A DNA stretch of 64,000 nt from Levyella massiliensis (GCF_000308275.2 NZ_HG529492.1:1-64000); one strand, 5' to 3'; shown: positions 8,782 through 17,509, counted from the stretch's first letter. The notes: generated by a model from the sequence alone, not told the origin. A program made the numbers and translations.

Positions 8782-9900
8782 CTACGCCCCGGGAGTGTCG
8801 ATTGCGACGGATTCGGCTTCTTGCTTACGGCGCGGCAGGGAAATGGTAAAGCGTGATCCCGTGCCCAGGGCACTTTCCAGCGTAAGCGTCCCACCGTGCA
8901 CCTGCACAATATGCTTTACCAAGGAAAGGCCCAAACCGGTTCCCGATCCCTCTGTACGCGTACGACCCGGGTCTACCACATAGAAACGTTCAAAAATGCG
9001 TTCCTGGTTTTCCGGCGCAATACCGATGCCATCGTCTTCCACGATTATAAGTATATTGTCCTCGTCTTGCCGTAGCTTTGTCAAGACATATCCGCCCTCC
9101 GGCTTTGAATACTTGATCGCATTGCTGAGCAGGTTACGCAATACGTCCGTCATCAGTCGCCGATTGCCGAACAGGCGCACTTCCTGATCTTTTCCTGTGC
9201 CCTCCACATCCACATGGAGCTTAACATGGTGATCCTGTGCCATCGATCCCAGGGTTTCTATCTCCTGTAACAATGCTTTATGTAAATCAAATTCCTCGCG
9301 TTGATCAAAATCCGAATACCCGGTATCAAATTTTGAAAGCTGGATAATTTCATTGATCATATTCAGAAGGCGAATGCCTTCACGATGGATAATACCGGCA
9401 AAACGGCGCGTGTCTTCGGGCCCCACCATGCCGGATTCAATCATTTCCGCATAACCGTTAATGGACGTGAGCGGACTTTTCAACTCATGGCTCACATTGG
9501 CGGAAAATTGGCGACGCATATTTTCGTTTTCGCGCACATTCGCCAATTGCTGCAAGAAATGCGTGCGTTCTTTATTCGTCTCCAATAGACTCCCGAGCGC
9601 CTCTTCCGCTTCAAGCGTGGGCACCTCATCTGTCACTTTGCCCGACAGCAAACCGTTTAAATATTTCACCATCATGCGCAGCGGACGTAAGCTTTGAGCA
9701 TAGATGCGATCCGTGAAAATGGTGGACAAAACGACAGCCACAATCGAAAGCTCCAACACCACTGGAAACATGATCTTTGCCCATTGTACCGGCGTCTTCT
9801 CCGGCAGTTCCGCATGTAACGTCCACAAACAAATCAGGGTGGAAACGAGCGCAAAAATCATGCCCGCCAATAAAAAACGGAACCAAATATTACGCTTCAT
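8782..9900 (-). CDS. phoR: Phosphate sensor histidine kinase, PhoR-like
   Basis: Membrane histidine kinase of about 372 residues. Two hydrophobic segments (about residues 6-28 and 44-62) bracket a very short extracytoplasmic loop, so there is no large sensor domain. A HAMP-like linker follows, then the H-box FSANVSHELKSPLTS (His about 138), N-box RNLLSNAIKYS, G1 DDGIGI, F-box ERFYVVD and G2 GTGLGLSLV. The start at 9900 is preferred over an upstream frame start because AGGAGGGGT lies directly before it and it then begins 13 nt after the phoB stop. Partner of PhoB; a short-loop PhoR that senses Pst/PhoU state fits the gene context (inference). Confidence 0.92.
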   Translation of the reverse strand: MKRNIWFRFLLAGMIFALVSTLICLWTLHAELPEKTPVQWAKIMFPVVLELSIVAVVLSTIFTDRIYAQSLRPLRMMVKYLNGLLSGKVTDEVPTLEAEEALGSLLETNKERTHFLQQLANVRENENMRRQFSANVSHELKSPLTSINGYAEMIESGMVGPEDTRRFAGIIHREGIRLLNMINEIIQLSKFDTGYSDFDQREEFDLHKALLQEIETLGSMAQDHHVKLHVDVEGTGKDQEVRLFGNRRLMTDVLRNLLSNAIKYSKPEGGYVLTKLRQDEDNILIIVEDDGIGIAPENQERIFERFYVVDPGRTRTEGSGTGLGLSLVKHIVQVHGGTLTLESALGTGSRFTISLPRRKQEAESVAIDTPGA

Positions 9901-9913
9901 TCCACCCCTCCTG

Positions 9914-10597
9914 TTAAGCATCCTTGCTCAATTTATAGCCGACATTGCGCACGGTTTTAATGTACTTGCCCGCATCGCCCAGCTTCTGGCGCAGCGAACG
10001 AATATGGACATCCACGGTACGCGTTTCGCCGGCATATTCATAACCCCAGATCTCATTCATAATCCGATCACGCGACAAGACCACGTCTAAATTATTCATA
10101 AGATAATAGAGCAGCTCGAACTCTTTGTAGGTTAATTGTACCTCATTTCCATTCACCAACGTCTGCCGTTTTTGCGGATCCATCTCGATTTCGTTGTGAA
10201 CTAAAACCGAGCGCTCTTCGCTATCGCCATAGCGACGCAACACCGCTTTCACACGACTTAAGAGTTCCATGACCCCAAAGGGTTTCGTGATATAATCATC
10301 CGCGCCCATGTCCAACCCGCGCACCTTGTCGTATTCGCTGGTTTTCGCCGTCAGCATGATCACCGGAATTTCCTTGGTTTCCACCCGATTCTTCAGTGTT
10401 CCAAGGATGGTGTAACCGTCTTCTCCGTCCAGCATGATATCCAGTAAAAAGAGAATCGGCGGCTCTTCCTTTTCCAGCGCTTCGTACAATCCCTTTGCAT
10501 CAGCAAAGCCGCGCGCCTTGTACCCGTTGTTATTCAAGGCATAGCTGATCAATTCCCGTATATTTTGATCATCTTCAACTATAAAAACCTGTTTCAT
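9914..10597 (-). CDS. phoB: Phosphate response regulator, PhoB/PhoP-like (OmpR family)
   Basis: 227 residues: a receiver domain with the acidic pair in VEDDQ, phospho-acceptor Asp about 53 (FLLDIMLDGED), the switch Thr in MLTAK and Lys in ITKPFG, then a winged-helix DNA-binding domain ending in DVHIRSLRQKLGDAGKYIKTVRN... of OmpR type. It should bind Pho boxes upstream of pstS when phosphorylated by PhoR. Lies between phoU and phoR on the same strand, with 60 nt to phoU. Confidence 0.94.
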   Translation of the reverse strand: MKQVFIVEDDQNIRELISYALNNNGYKARGFADAKGLYEALEKEEPPILFLLDIMLDGEDGYTILGTLKNRVETKEIPVIMLTAKTSEYDKVRGLDMGADDYITKPFGVMELLSRVKAVLRRYGDSEERSVLVHNEIEMDPQKRQTLVNGNEVQLTYKEFELLYYLMNNLDVVLSRDRIMNEIWGYEYAGETRTVDVHIRSLRQKLGDAGKYIKTVRNVGYKLSKDA

Positions 10598-10657
10598 GAC
10601 ATTTCCTCTCGAAAGATAGAAAGAACCGCAATAAGCGCAGAGCGGTTGACGAAAAAG

Positions 10658-11311
10658 CTAATCAAATTTTTCGACCGCACCGGTAATGGAATATACCACG
10701 GCTTCCGCAATGTTTTGCGCGTGATCCGCACTGCGCTCCAAGTATTTTGAAATCATCAACAGATCAATGGCCAAATTCGCATCGATGGTTTCTGTGCGAA
10801 TATCATTGATGACTTCTTCGCGGACTTTGATAAAGAGGGCATCCACTTCATCATCCATCTGGGCTGCTTCGTACGCCAGTTCGCTGTCCCCTTCCACAAA
10901 CGCACGTACGGCGTTGGAAACCATCGTTTGTGTGATTTCTGACATCTTCGTCAGACTACCTAAGCTCCGCTGTTTATAGCCGAAGTTGAGCATCTGTTTA
11001 ACCAGAACAGCAATATCCTCTGCCTGATCTCCGATGCGCTCCATATCCGTGTTCATGCGAATGGCGGCCGACACAAAGCGAAAGTCGCGCGCTAACGGCT
11101 GCTCTTTCAGCAATAGTAACAACGCCTCGGATTCAATCTCCGAGCAAAATTGATTGATCTCCGGTTCCTGTTGGAGCACAAAATCGATATGCGATGTATC
11201 CTTGCTGTTTAAGGCCTCCAGCGCATACGAGAGAGACTGGTTCACCATTTCTCCCATGGACACCAAGTTGGAGTTCAATTCCTCCAGTTTGTTTTCAAAA
11301 TTATTACGCAT
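10658..11311 (-). CDS. phoU: Phosphate signalling regulator PhoU
   Basis: About 217 residues, all-helical, with the two PhoU repeats. The metal-binding E/D-rich helices with RDFRFVSAAIRMNTDMERIGDQA and the second copy ISKYLERSADHAQNIAE are clear. PhoU links the Pst transporter to PhoR and dampens the response when phosphate is plentiful. The ATG at 11311 has GGAGGAGAAAGT before it; the frame opens slightly upstream. It is 24 nt downstream of pstB in the pst-pho operon. Confidence 0.95.
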   Translation of the reverse strand: MRNNFENKLEELNSNLVSMGEMVNQSLSYALEALNSKDTSHIDFVLQQEPEINQFCSEIESEALLLLLKEQPLARDFRFVSAAIRMNTDMERIGDQAEDIAVLVKQMLNFGYKQRSLGSLTKMSEITQTMVSNAVRAFVEGDSELAYEAAQMDDEVDALFIKVREEVINDIRTETIDANLAIDLLMISKYLERSADHAQNIAEAVVYSITGAVEKFD

Positions 11312-11335
11312 ACTTTCTCCTCCCACCGACGGGCA

Positions 11336-12112
11336 TCATCCAAAGTGACCCGTAACATAGCGCTCCGTACGTTCATAGCGCGGATTTTCAAAAATTTGCA
11401 CGGTATCGCCAAACTCTACCAGCTCTCCTAAATAGAAGAAGCCCGTTTCATCGGCAATGCGCGTTGCCTGCTGCATATTATGGGTGACGATGACGATCGT
11501 GAACTCTTTTTTCAGATCAAACATAAGGTCTTCGATCTTCGTCGTGGAAATCGGGTCCAATGCCGAGGTCGGTTCATCCATTAGGATGACTTCCGGTTCC
11601 ACTGCCAGAGTACGCGCAATGCACAAACGCTGTTGTTGTCCGCCGGAAAGTCCCAACGCACTCTTGTGTAGACGATCCTTCATTTCGTCCCAAATGGCCG
11701 CTTGCTTGAGGCTGCGTTCCACAATCTCGTCCAGCTGCTGCCGGTCACGAATGCCATTAATACGCGGTCCGTAGGCCACGTTTTCATAGACACTCTTCGG
11801 AAACGGGTTCGGCTGCTGAAACACCATACCGACACGCTTACGTAACTCCAACGCATCCATATCTTTATAGACGTCCTTGCCATCCATGAGCAGCTTGCCA
11901 TCCACGCGCGTATCGGGAATCAAATCGTTCATACGGTTGATGGTTTTTAAAAAGGTGGATTTTCCACAACCGGATGGCCCGATGAATGCCGTAATCTGAT
12001 TGGATTTCACATTCATACTGATCCCCTTGAGCGCCTGAAACTCGCCGTAATAAAAGTCCAGATCAGACACCTCGAATTTGAAGGGCTGGTTCTGCGTTTC
12101 AATCGTATTCAT
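11336..12112 (-). CDS. pstB: Phosphate ABC transporter ATP-binding protein
   Basis: ABC ATPase of about 258 residues with Walker [10 protein letters not shown] (Lys about 51), signature LSGGQQQRL, Walker [14 protein letters not shown] and H-loop IVTHNMQQA. The sequence is PstB-like, with [15 protein letters not shown] after Walker A. The start at 12112 follows GAAGGAG; an in-frame GTG at 12127 is less likely because that Shine-Dalgarno lies inside it. It works with PstA, PstC and PstS in high-affinity phosphate import. Confidence 0.96.
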   Translation of the reverse strand: MNTIETQNQPFKFEVSDLDFYYGEFQALKGISMNVKSNQITAFIGPSGCGKSTFLKTINRMNDLIPDTRVDGKLLMDGKDVYKDMDALELRKRVGMVFQQPNPFPKSVYENVAYGPRINGIRDRQQLDEIVERSLKQAAIWDEMKDRLHKSALGLSGGQQQRLCIARTLAVEPEVILMDEPTSALDPISTTKIEDLMFDLKKEFTIVIVTHNMQQATRIADETGFFYLGELVEFGDTVQIFENPRYERTERYVTGHFG

Positions 12113-12149
12113 CAACGACTCCTTCACTGATTCTCAACCGTCGAACGCT

Positions 12150-13049
12150 TTACTTCTTAGCGCTTCCGGTTTGCTTTTTGTTGATGTTGCTGACAATTCT
12201 GCGCGCAATGACTGAGAACAGCAACACGACAATGACCAAGATAGCGGCCGAAAAGTTAGCAATTTTCGCACTGTTCGGGTCCACAGCTTCCGAGCGCATA
12301 ACCCAAATATGCAACGCCAGCGTTTCGCCGGTGCGGAGCGGGTTTAACGCGTTTAGCGGAGAGGTCAAGTCCCAGTTTGCCCAGTCGATACGGGTAGACA
12401 TACCCGACGTATACATTAACGCCGTCGCTTCACCGAAAACACGGCCGGCAGCCAAGATGATACCGGAGCCGATACGCGGCAGCGCCGCTGGCAGCAAGGT
12501 GTGCACAATGGCGTACCAATGGGTCGATCCCAACGCCATGCTGCCTTCAACAAAGTTGCGTGGCAACGCGCGAATGGCGTCCTCTGTGGAGGTGGTAATG
12601 AGCGGAATACTTAAAATGGATACCGTCAAGGAGCCAGCTAACAGGTTCCAGGTGGCACCAAAAGTGAGCACAAAGGCCAAGTAGCCGAACAAACCGATAA
12701 CAATGGACGGCAGCGAGGATAAAGATTCGATGCTCATCCGCAAGAATTCGGTGACTTTGCCCTGTTTCGCATATTCTGCCATATAGATACCTGCCGGAAT
12801 GCCCACCAGGCAGCTGAATAGCAACGAAAGGAACAGCAGATAAATGGTATTAAAGAGCTGGTTTCCGATACCCTTGGATGAGAAGGAAAAAACGCCCGGA
12901 AAGTAGCTCATGAGGCCATTTACGATAATATAGCCTGCTAAAAGCAGGATGAAGATCAGGAAGAAGCCGCCGATTGCCGAGAACAGTATCGTCATGAAGC
13001 GATCCACATTCTTGGCTTGGGCGATACGCTTTCGCATTCTCTCGTCCAT
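12150..13049 (-). CDS. pstA: Phosphate ABC transporter permease PstA
   Basis: About 299 residues with six hydrophobic segments and the binding-protein-dependent transport EAA loop (EDAIRALPRNFVEGSMALGST). The start codon overlaps the pstC stop by one base (TGATG), and its AGGAGGTGGTG Shine-Dalgarno is inside pstC, so translation of the two permease subunits is likely coupled. Confidence 0.95.
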   Translation of the reverse strand: MDERMRKRIAQAKNVDRFMTILFSAIGGFFLIFILLLAGYIIVNGLMSYFPGVFSFSSKGIGNQLFNTIYLLFLSLLFSCLVGIPAGIYMAEYAKQGKVTEFLRMSIESLSSLPSIVIGLFGYLAFVLTFGATWNLLAGSLTVSILSIPLITTSTEDAIRALPRNFVEGSMALGSTHWYAIVHTLLPAALPRIGSGIILAAGRVFGEATALMYTSGMSTRIDWANWDLTSPLNALNPLRTGETLALHIWVMRSEAVDPNSAKIANFSAAILVIVVLLFSVIARRIVSNINKKQTGSAKK

Positions 13050-14089
13050 CACACCACCTCCTCATCCAGATCCACGTCGGCTTTTTCCGCCGCCTTCATC
13101 GCACTCTTCTGCTGCTCCAGTTTGTTCTTCTGAACATTCGAGAATACATGGATTAGAACAATGAACAGAATAGAGATCACCATTAACAGCAATGCCAGAC
13201 TCCAAAGTGCCATGTTTGCTTCACTTCCATCGATAGTATTACCCATATCGGAAGCCAAGATGCCGGTGATGTTCGCCGTCGGAAACAAAATGCCGTTCGG
13301 GAACAGACGCGTACGCCCAATCACCATGGAAACGGCCAATGCTTCGCCGAATGCACGTGCCAGCCCCAAAATAATGCCGGTATAAATACCGGTGCTGGAT
13401 GCCGGAATGACGATGTTCTTAATGACCTGCCAGCGCGTAGATCCCATGCCATAGGCTGCCTGGCGATAGCTATCCGGCACACCGCGAATGGTATCCGTGA
13501 TATACGTGGTGATGGTCGGAAAGATCATAACTGTCAATACGATCACGGCCGCTAACACGGAATAGCCGCCTACCGGGGCATGGAAAGTATCACGAATCCA
13601 AGGCACCAACACGGTCAAGCCCACCCAGCCATAGACAATGGAGGGAATACCAACGAAGATTTCCACGGCCGGTTGAAAAATGGTTTTGCCCCATTTCGGA
13701 GCAATTTCTGTCATAAAAATCGCTGCCCCCAGCGAAAACGGCGTGGCCAATAGAATGGCCAGACCGCAGGTGAGGATGGAGCCGAAGATATACACCGCGG
13801 CCCCGATGCTGCCCTTCCCCGGTGAATCAAAGGAGTCCGTAGGATTCCAATTTTCGCTAAAAAGAAAGTCCATCACACCATGCTTGAACTGCGTGAAGGA
13901 GGCTGTCCCGCGCACAAGCAGGAATAGAAGAATAGCGATGGTAATGGCTATGATGAGTAACCCCATGAAGGTCACAAATCCGCGTCCCAAGTACTCTCTT
14001 CTGAACTTTTCCTCTCCCGGCGTGCGCAGTCTCTTTTCACGTGTCTTCACCAATGACGAAGACGCTGCTTCTTGTTGTTTCGTAGCCAT
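13049..14089 (-). CDS. pstC: Phosphate ABC transporter permease PstC
   Basis: About 346 residues with a charged cytoplasmic N-terminus, six membrane segments, and an EAA-type loop (IRGVPDSYRQAAYGMGSTRW). Start placed at 14089 (MATKQQ); the Shine-Dalgarno is weak here, so the exact start is less certain than for its neighbours. It is separated from pstS by 220 bp that hold two hairpins, which probably make pstS more abundant than the membrane subunits. Confidence 0.93.
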   Translation of the reverse strand: MATKQQEAASSSLVKTREKRLRTPGEEKFRREYLGRGFVTFMGLLIIAITIAILLFLLVRGTASFTQFKHGVMDFLFSENWNPTDSFDSPGKGSIGAAVYIFGSILTCGLAILLATPFSLGAAIFMTEIAPKWGKTIFQPAVEIFVGIPSIVYGWVGLTVLVPWIRDTFHAPVGGYSVLAAVIVLTVMIFPTITTYITDTIRGVPDSYRQAAYGMGSTRWQVIKNIVIPASSTGIYTGIILGLARAFGEALAVSMVIGRTRLFPNGILFPTANITGILASDMGNTIDGSEANMALWSLALLLMVISILFIVLIHVFSNVQKNKLEQQKSAMKAAEKADVDLDEEVV

Positions 14090-14200
14090 ATGCACGTCCA
14101 ATCTGGTTCTAAAGAATGTCCCGGTTCTACAGGACGTCTCGCTTCAAAAATGTTCCGATTAAGGGGCTCTTCCCTGCCGAAAACACCAGCCGTAAAGGAA

Positions 14201-14234
14201 GAGGCATTGCGAAACTCTCATTTCACAATGCCTC
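14201..14234 (-). terminator. Attenuator-like hairpin between pstS and pstC
   Basis: GAGGCATTG and CAATGCCTC pair around a 16-nt loop, followed on the minus strand by a TTCCTTT stretch. A second perfect-looking stem (CGAATGTTCG at 14266 with the complementary arm ending at 14287) lies closer to the pstS stop. Partial termination or mRNA stabilisation of pstS is the usual role of such hairpins in pst operons (inference). Confidence 0.6.
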
Positions 14235-14309
14235 CGCAGTTTCCTATTGTCGGACTCTAACCTTCCGAATGTTCGGACGAACACTCGAAGTTGTGAAGGA
14301 GACTTTGCT

Positions 14310-15308
14310 TTACTTCATCGGGGTATCATGACCCTTCATAGCGTCCGCAGCCAATTTCGAAGATACGCCATAGCCCATCTCTTCGATGTTCTTACCAAAC
14401 TCTTCACCCATGAAGTAGTCTAGGAATTCTTTTGCCGGAGTCTGTGCTTCGCCTTTTGTATAAACATGTTCGAAGCCCCATACCGGATATTTACCCGAGT
14501 AGGTGTTTTCCAACGTCGGTTCTACGCCGTCCAGTTTAACCGCCTTGACACCTTTGGCCTGGTCACCAACGAGGTAGGACAGAGCCACATAACCGATGGC
14601 GCCTTCGTTCTGCTTTACGCTCTGCAGCAATTCGCCTGAGTTATCTGTTTCCATGGAGCCCTTGGTCTCGTCCGCACCATTCAGAGCGAACTTCGTGAAC
14701 AGAGCACGCGTACCGGAGGAAGACGGACGAGTGATCAGCATGATCGGCTTATCATCGCCACCGACATCTTTCCAGTTCGTTACCTTGCCGGTGAAGATGT
14801 CAATCATCTGCTGCTGTGTTAAATCAGCAACTTTGTTCTTTTCATTAACAATCGGAGCCATCGTGATGATGCAAACCTTGTGGTCAACTAAGCCTTTTGC
14901 CTGATCCGCTTCCAGTTTGTCCTCAGCAAAAACATCCGACATACCCAGCGTAACAGTACCGGCAGCAGCGTCTTTCAGGCCCTGGCCCGAACCACCCGCG
15001 TTTACGGTAATGGCCACGCCCGTTGCCTTCTGCATGAATGCTTCCGCCGCTTTATCTGCCAACGGCTTCAATGCCGACGAACCGGATGCGCTGATCTGGC
15101 CCTTCAGACTCGGATCCACATCGCCACCCTTTGTAGCGGCTCCCGACGAAGCATCTGCTTTGGATTGTTCCGAAGTTGCTGCATTGCTGGATGCTTCGGA
15201 AGCAGCGCTGCTCTGGTCTTTTTTGTCATTGCCACCGCAAGCAGCCAGTGTCACGACGAGCGCAAACGCCAACAACGTGCCCAATACTTTCTTCATGGTT
15301 GATTTCAT
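14310..15308 (-). CDS. pstS: Phosphate-binding lipoprotein PstS
   Basis: 332 residues. The signal peptide ends in a lipobox LAAC at about residue 24, followed by a Ser/Ala-rich linker, then the periplasmic-binding-protein fold with SGSSALKPLADKA and ITRPSSSGTR, the phosphate-contact loops of PstS. It is exported, anchored to the membrane by lipidation, and delivers phosphate to PstCAB. AAAGGTGG precedes the first ATG. First gene of the minus-strand pst-pho operon; a Pho-box-like repeat and a -10 lie upstream. Confidence 0.95.
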   Translation of the reverse strand: MKSTMKKVLGTLLAFALVVTLAACGGNDKKDQSSAASEASSNAATSEQSKADASSGAATKGGDVDPSLKGQISASGSSALKPLADKAAEAFMQKATGVAITVNAGGSGQGLKDAAAGTVTLGMSDVFAEDKLEADQAKGLVDHKVCIITMAPIVNEKNKVADLTQQQMIDIFTGKVTNWKDVGGDDKPIMLITRPSSSGTRALFTKFALNGADETKGSMETDNSGELLQSVKQNEGAIGYVALSYLVGDQAKGVKAVKLDGVEPTLENTYSGKYPVWGFEHVYTKGEAQTPAKEFLDYFMGEEFGKNIEEMGYGVSSKLAADAMKGHDTPMK

Positions 15309-15479
15309 TGAATACCACCTTTTCTTTTATTTAAGAATTGTTCGGTCCTTCTGTACTCGCACAGCGTTTTCCGAATGATTCGGACATCCGCAGCAATGCC
15401 GCAGATCTCTGTCAGAAGGACTACGCAACGTGGACAGTCCATGGGAAACACCCCACTCCATACGCTGTGTACAGTTCAT

Positions 15480-15534
15480 AGCATAAGAGAGTCAGGTTAA
15501 AACAAGGAGAGTCTTTTTGTTAAGGTTATGTAAA
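15480..15534 (-). promoter_or_regulatory. Candidate Pho box and promoter of pstS
   Basis: On the minus strand TTTACA (15529-15534) and TTAACA (15518-15523) are direct repeats spaced 11 bp, as in B. subtilis PhoP boxes (TTAACA-like, 11-bp period). A TATGCT -10-like element lies at 15480-15485 with no clear -35, typical of an activator-dependent promoter. Another TTTTAAC occurs near 15496. The pstS start lies about 170 bp downstream, a long leader. Proposed from motif and position only. Confidence 0.5.
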
Positions 15535-15745
15535 ATCCATGCGAACCGCGCCGTGTCTGTGTGGAATGGCCTGTTAGCGATGAGCGCGGGATGGGGCGCG
15601 ATCACAGAGTTCATTTGGGCGGGGGTGACCATGGTGGCGTTGTCGCGGAGTCCTTTTGGGGGGAGCGTGGCTGTGCGTGTTTTTTGCATGAGGCGTGGTC
15701 GGGGGCTACATTCGGAGGCGGGTGCGACCTCTGCCCCGCAGTTTT

Positions 15746-16490
15746 GACCGTGCCTTTGACGCTTTTTTGCAAAAGGCACGGTCGGTTGTGCCGTCTGCCT
15801 CACGATTTTGACCGTGCCTTTGCCGCTTTTTTGTAAAAGGCACGGTCGGGAACGCCTGCTTCGCTGTGATTTTGACCGTGCCTTTGCCGCTTTTTTGCAA
15901 AAGGCACGGTCGGGGACGACTGCTTTGCTGTGGTTTCGACCGTGCTTTTGCTCATTTTTTGCAAAAGGCACGGTCGGGCACGACCTCTTTGCTCCGATTT
16001 TGACCGTGCCTTTGCCACGTTTTTTTGTCAAAAGGCACGGTCGCGCACGCCTGCTTCGCTCCGGTTTTGACCGTGCCTTTGACGTTTTTTTGCAAAAGGC
16101 ACGGTCGGGCACGCCTGCTTCGCTGTGATTTTGACCGTGCCTTTGACGTTTTTTTATAAAAGGCACGGTCGGGGACGACCTCTTCGCTCCGGTTTCGACC
16201 GTGCCTTTGACGTTTTTTTCCAAAAGGCACGGTCGGGGACGACCTCTTTGCTCCGGTTTTGACCGTGCCTTTGACGTTTTTTTATAAAAGGCACGGTCGT
16301 GCACAACCTCTTTGCTCCGATTTTGACCGTGCCTTTGCCACTTTTTTGCAAAAGGCACGGTCGGGGACGACCTCTTTGCTCCGGTTTTGACCGTGCCTTT
16401 GACGCTTTTTTGCAAAAGGCACGGTCGGGCACGACCTCTTTGCTCCGATTTTGACCGTGCCTTTGACGTTTTTTTGTAAAAGGCACGGTC
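15746..16490 (+). repeat. Hairpin array 2, family 1 (12 units)
   Basis: Twelve palindromic units start at 15746, 15810, 15874, 15938, 16002, 16069, 16133, 16197, 16261, 16325, 16389 and 16453. Spacing is 64 bp, apart from one 67-bp step caused by a loop three bases longer. The T-rich loop is on the plus strand. Spacers fall into a few types that recur within the array (for example GACGACCTCTTTGCTCCGG and CACGCCTGCTTCGCTGTGA). Lies between the pstS promoter and a tRNA-Val. The long minus-strand open frame across it (15492-16514) is not a gene. Confidence 0.95.
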
Positions 16491-16616
16491 GGGGACGGGT
16501 CTCGACGCCCACAATCCCTGCTTAAGATCACGCCTTCTTCCGAGTGCTTCTTATTTTGTGAACGCCCAGTGGTATGGCGCTGAAGCGCACCTTTCTACAG
16601 GGTATGCCGCCGGCGC

Positions 16617-16645
16617 TTGCGCAATCAGGGATTCCATGTTATAAT
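16617..16645 (+). promoter_or_regulatory. Promoter of tRNA-Val(CAC)
   Basis: TTGCGC and a consensus TATAAT are separated by 17 bp, with the -10 ending 13 bp before the tRNA. Confidence 0.8.
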
Positions 16646-16658
16646 TTTTCAATCGTAT

Positions 16659-16732
16659 GGATCATTAGCTCAGCTGGTTAGAGCGCCACGTTCACATCGT
16701 GGAGGTCGTCGGTTCGAGTCCAACATGATCCA
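16659..16732 (+). tRNA. tRNA-Val, anticodon CAC
   Basis: Cloverleaf: acceptor GGATCAT/ATGATCC, D-stem GCTC/GAGC, anticodon stem CCACG/CGTGG with loop TTCACAT (anticodon CAC, reads GTG), T-loop TTCGAGT. The T-stem GTCGG/CCAAC has one C-A mismatch. CCA is not encoded. The body is nearly identical to the tRNA-Val(GAC) at 17425, so the two are recent paralogues. Confidence 0.93.
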
Positions 16733-16739
16733 AGCATTA

Positions 16740-16769
16740 ACGACGAAGCGCAGGCTTCGTCGTTTTTTT
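16740..16769 (+). terminator. Terminator of tRNA-Val(CAC)
   Basis: Ten-bp stem ACGACGAAGC/GCTTCGTCGT with a GCAG loop, then seven T. Confidence 0.92.
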
Positions 16770-16945
16770 ATATAGAAGCTTTCCCATTGTCATAAGGGCC
16801 CGGGACAGACGCAGTTGCTACCGAAACATAGTTCCTATCCCATTACTATGAGATGGCATAAAATGGCGACGCCTACCAGTGCCAACAGACGCCGGTCGAT
16901 AAATCCGTAGCGGTGCATTGTTATGATACGAGGTGATCATTTTTC

Positions 16946-16971
16946 GTTTTATGGAAAGGGTTTTTGGGTAT
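16946..16971 (+). promoter_or_regulatory. Sigma-B-like promoter motif upstream of the LEA-like gene
   Basis: GTTTTA and GGGTAT are separated by 14 bp, close to the Bacillus sigma-B consensus GTTTAA-N13-15-GGGTAT. It lies about 150 bp upstream of a small hydrophilic stress-type protein, the kind of gene sigma-B controls in Bacillales. Whether this organism has sigma-B is unknown, and a chance match is possible. Nothing else clear is seen between 16770 and 17124. Confidence 0.3.
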
Positions 16972-17124
16972 TAAAGAATAGACAGGAAATTTAGGCTTGA
17001 ACAAAAAGTTTTCTGTGGTGTTGCCTTTCCGGGCGACGCCGGAAAAGCCGAAGCAAGGCGGCGAAAGAAACGGCTTGTTTTAACATGGAATGTTGCGAAG
17101 AAACGTCACAAAAAGGAGATTATC

Positions 17125-17334
17125 ATGGCAAAAGATTTTTTGGAGAATGCAAAAGAAAAAATTGATGAGGCCGGTAAGAATGTCAGCGACATGGGCAAAG
17201 ATGTCGGCAAGAAAGTTAGCGATGGCGCTGAGGATTTGAAAGATAAGGCAAAAGAAGGCGCTGAGGATTTGAAAGAGAAAGCAAAAGAAGGCGTTGAGAA
17301 CGTCAAAGACTTTTTGGGCAATATTGGAAAGTAA
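17125..17334 (+). CDS. Small LEA-like / amphipathic-helix repeat protein
   Basis: 69 residues, highly charged and without aromatic residues apart from Phe, built of repeating 11-residue-type units (KDKAKEGAEDL, KEKAKEGVENV) that would form a long amphipathic helix. It resembles group 3 LEA, YtxH/CsbD-like or apolipoprotein-like small proteins seen as general stress proteins. AAAAGGAGATTATC precedes the ATG, and a terminator follows. Cytoplasmic; no signal or membrane segment. Lies between the two tRNA-Val genes. Function is inferred from composition only. Confidence 0.8.
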   Translation: MAKDFLENAKEKIDEAGKNVSDMGKDVGKKVSDGAEDLKDKAKEGAEDLKEKAKEGVENVKDFLGNIGK

Positions 17335-17353
17335 TTTTATCATGAAGGATAAG

Positions 17354-17383
17354 AGAAGGCTGCCGGCGGGCGGCCTTCTTTTT
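17354..17383 (+). terminator. Terminator after the LEA-like gene
   Basis: AGAAGGC/GCCTTCT stem with an internal GC-rich loop, then five T. It overlaps the start of the next promoter region. Confidence 0.8.
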
Positions 17384-17384
17384 A

Positions 17385-17413
17385 TTGACACCATCGCCGG
17401 ATTCTGTTATTAT
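17385..17413 (+). promoter_or_regulatory. Promoter of tRNA-Val(GAC)
   Basis: Consensus TTGACA, 17-bp spacer, TATTAT, ending 11 bp before the tRNA. Confidence 0.85.
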
Positions 17414-17424
17414 TTTTCGAGTAC

Positions 17425-17498
17425 GGACCATTAGCTCAGTCGGTTAGAGCGCCACGTTGACATCGTGGAGGTCGCTGGTTCGATTCCAGTGTGGTCCA
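17425..17498 (+). tRNA. tRNA-Val, anticodon GAC
   Basis: Acceptor GGACCAT/GTGGTCC, D-stem GCTC/GAGC, anticodon stem CCACG/CGTGG with loop TTGACAT (anticodon GAC, reads GTC/GTT), T-stem GCTGG/CCAGT. CCA is not encoded. Confidence 0.95.
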
Positions 17499-17509
17499 TC
17501 ACGTAAAGC

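Noticed and set aside
15746-16490. CRISPR array
   Set aside because: The repeats are perfect hairpins, the spacers are similar to each other and recur, and no cas gene is in the window.
15492-16514. A 340-codon open frame on the minus strand, and similar frames at 11-304, 19136-19696, 27497-27889, 39361-40675 and 45312-46094
   Set aside because: They run through the 64-bp repeat arrays, shift phase at every unit, exist in several frames and on both strands, and have no ribosome binding site.
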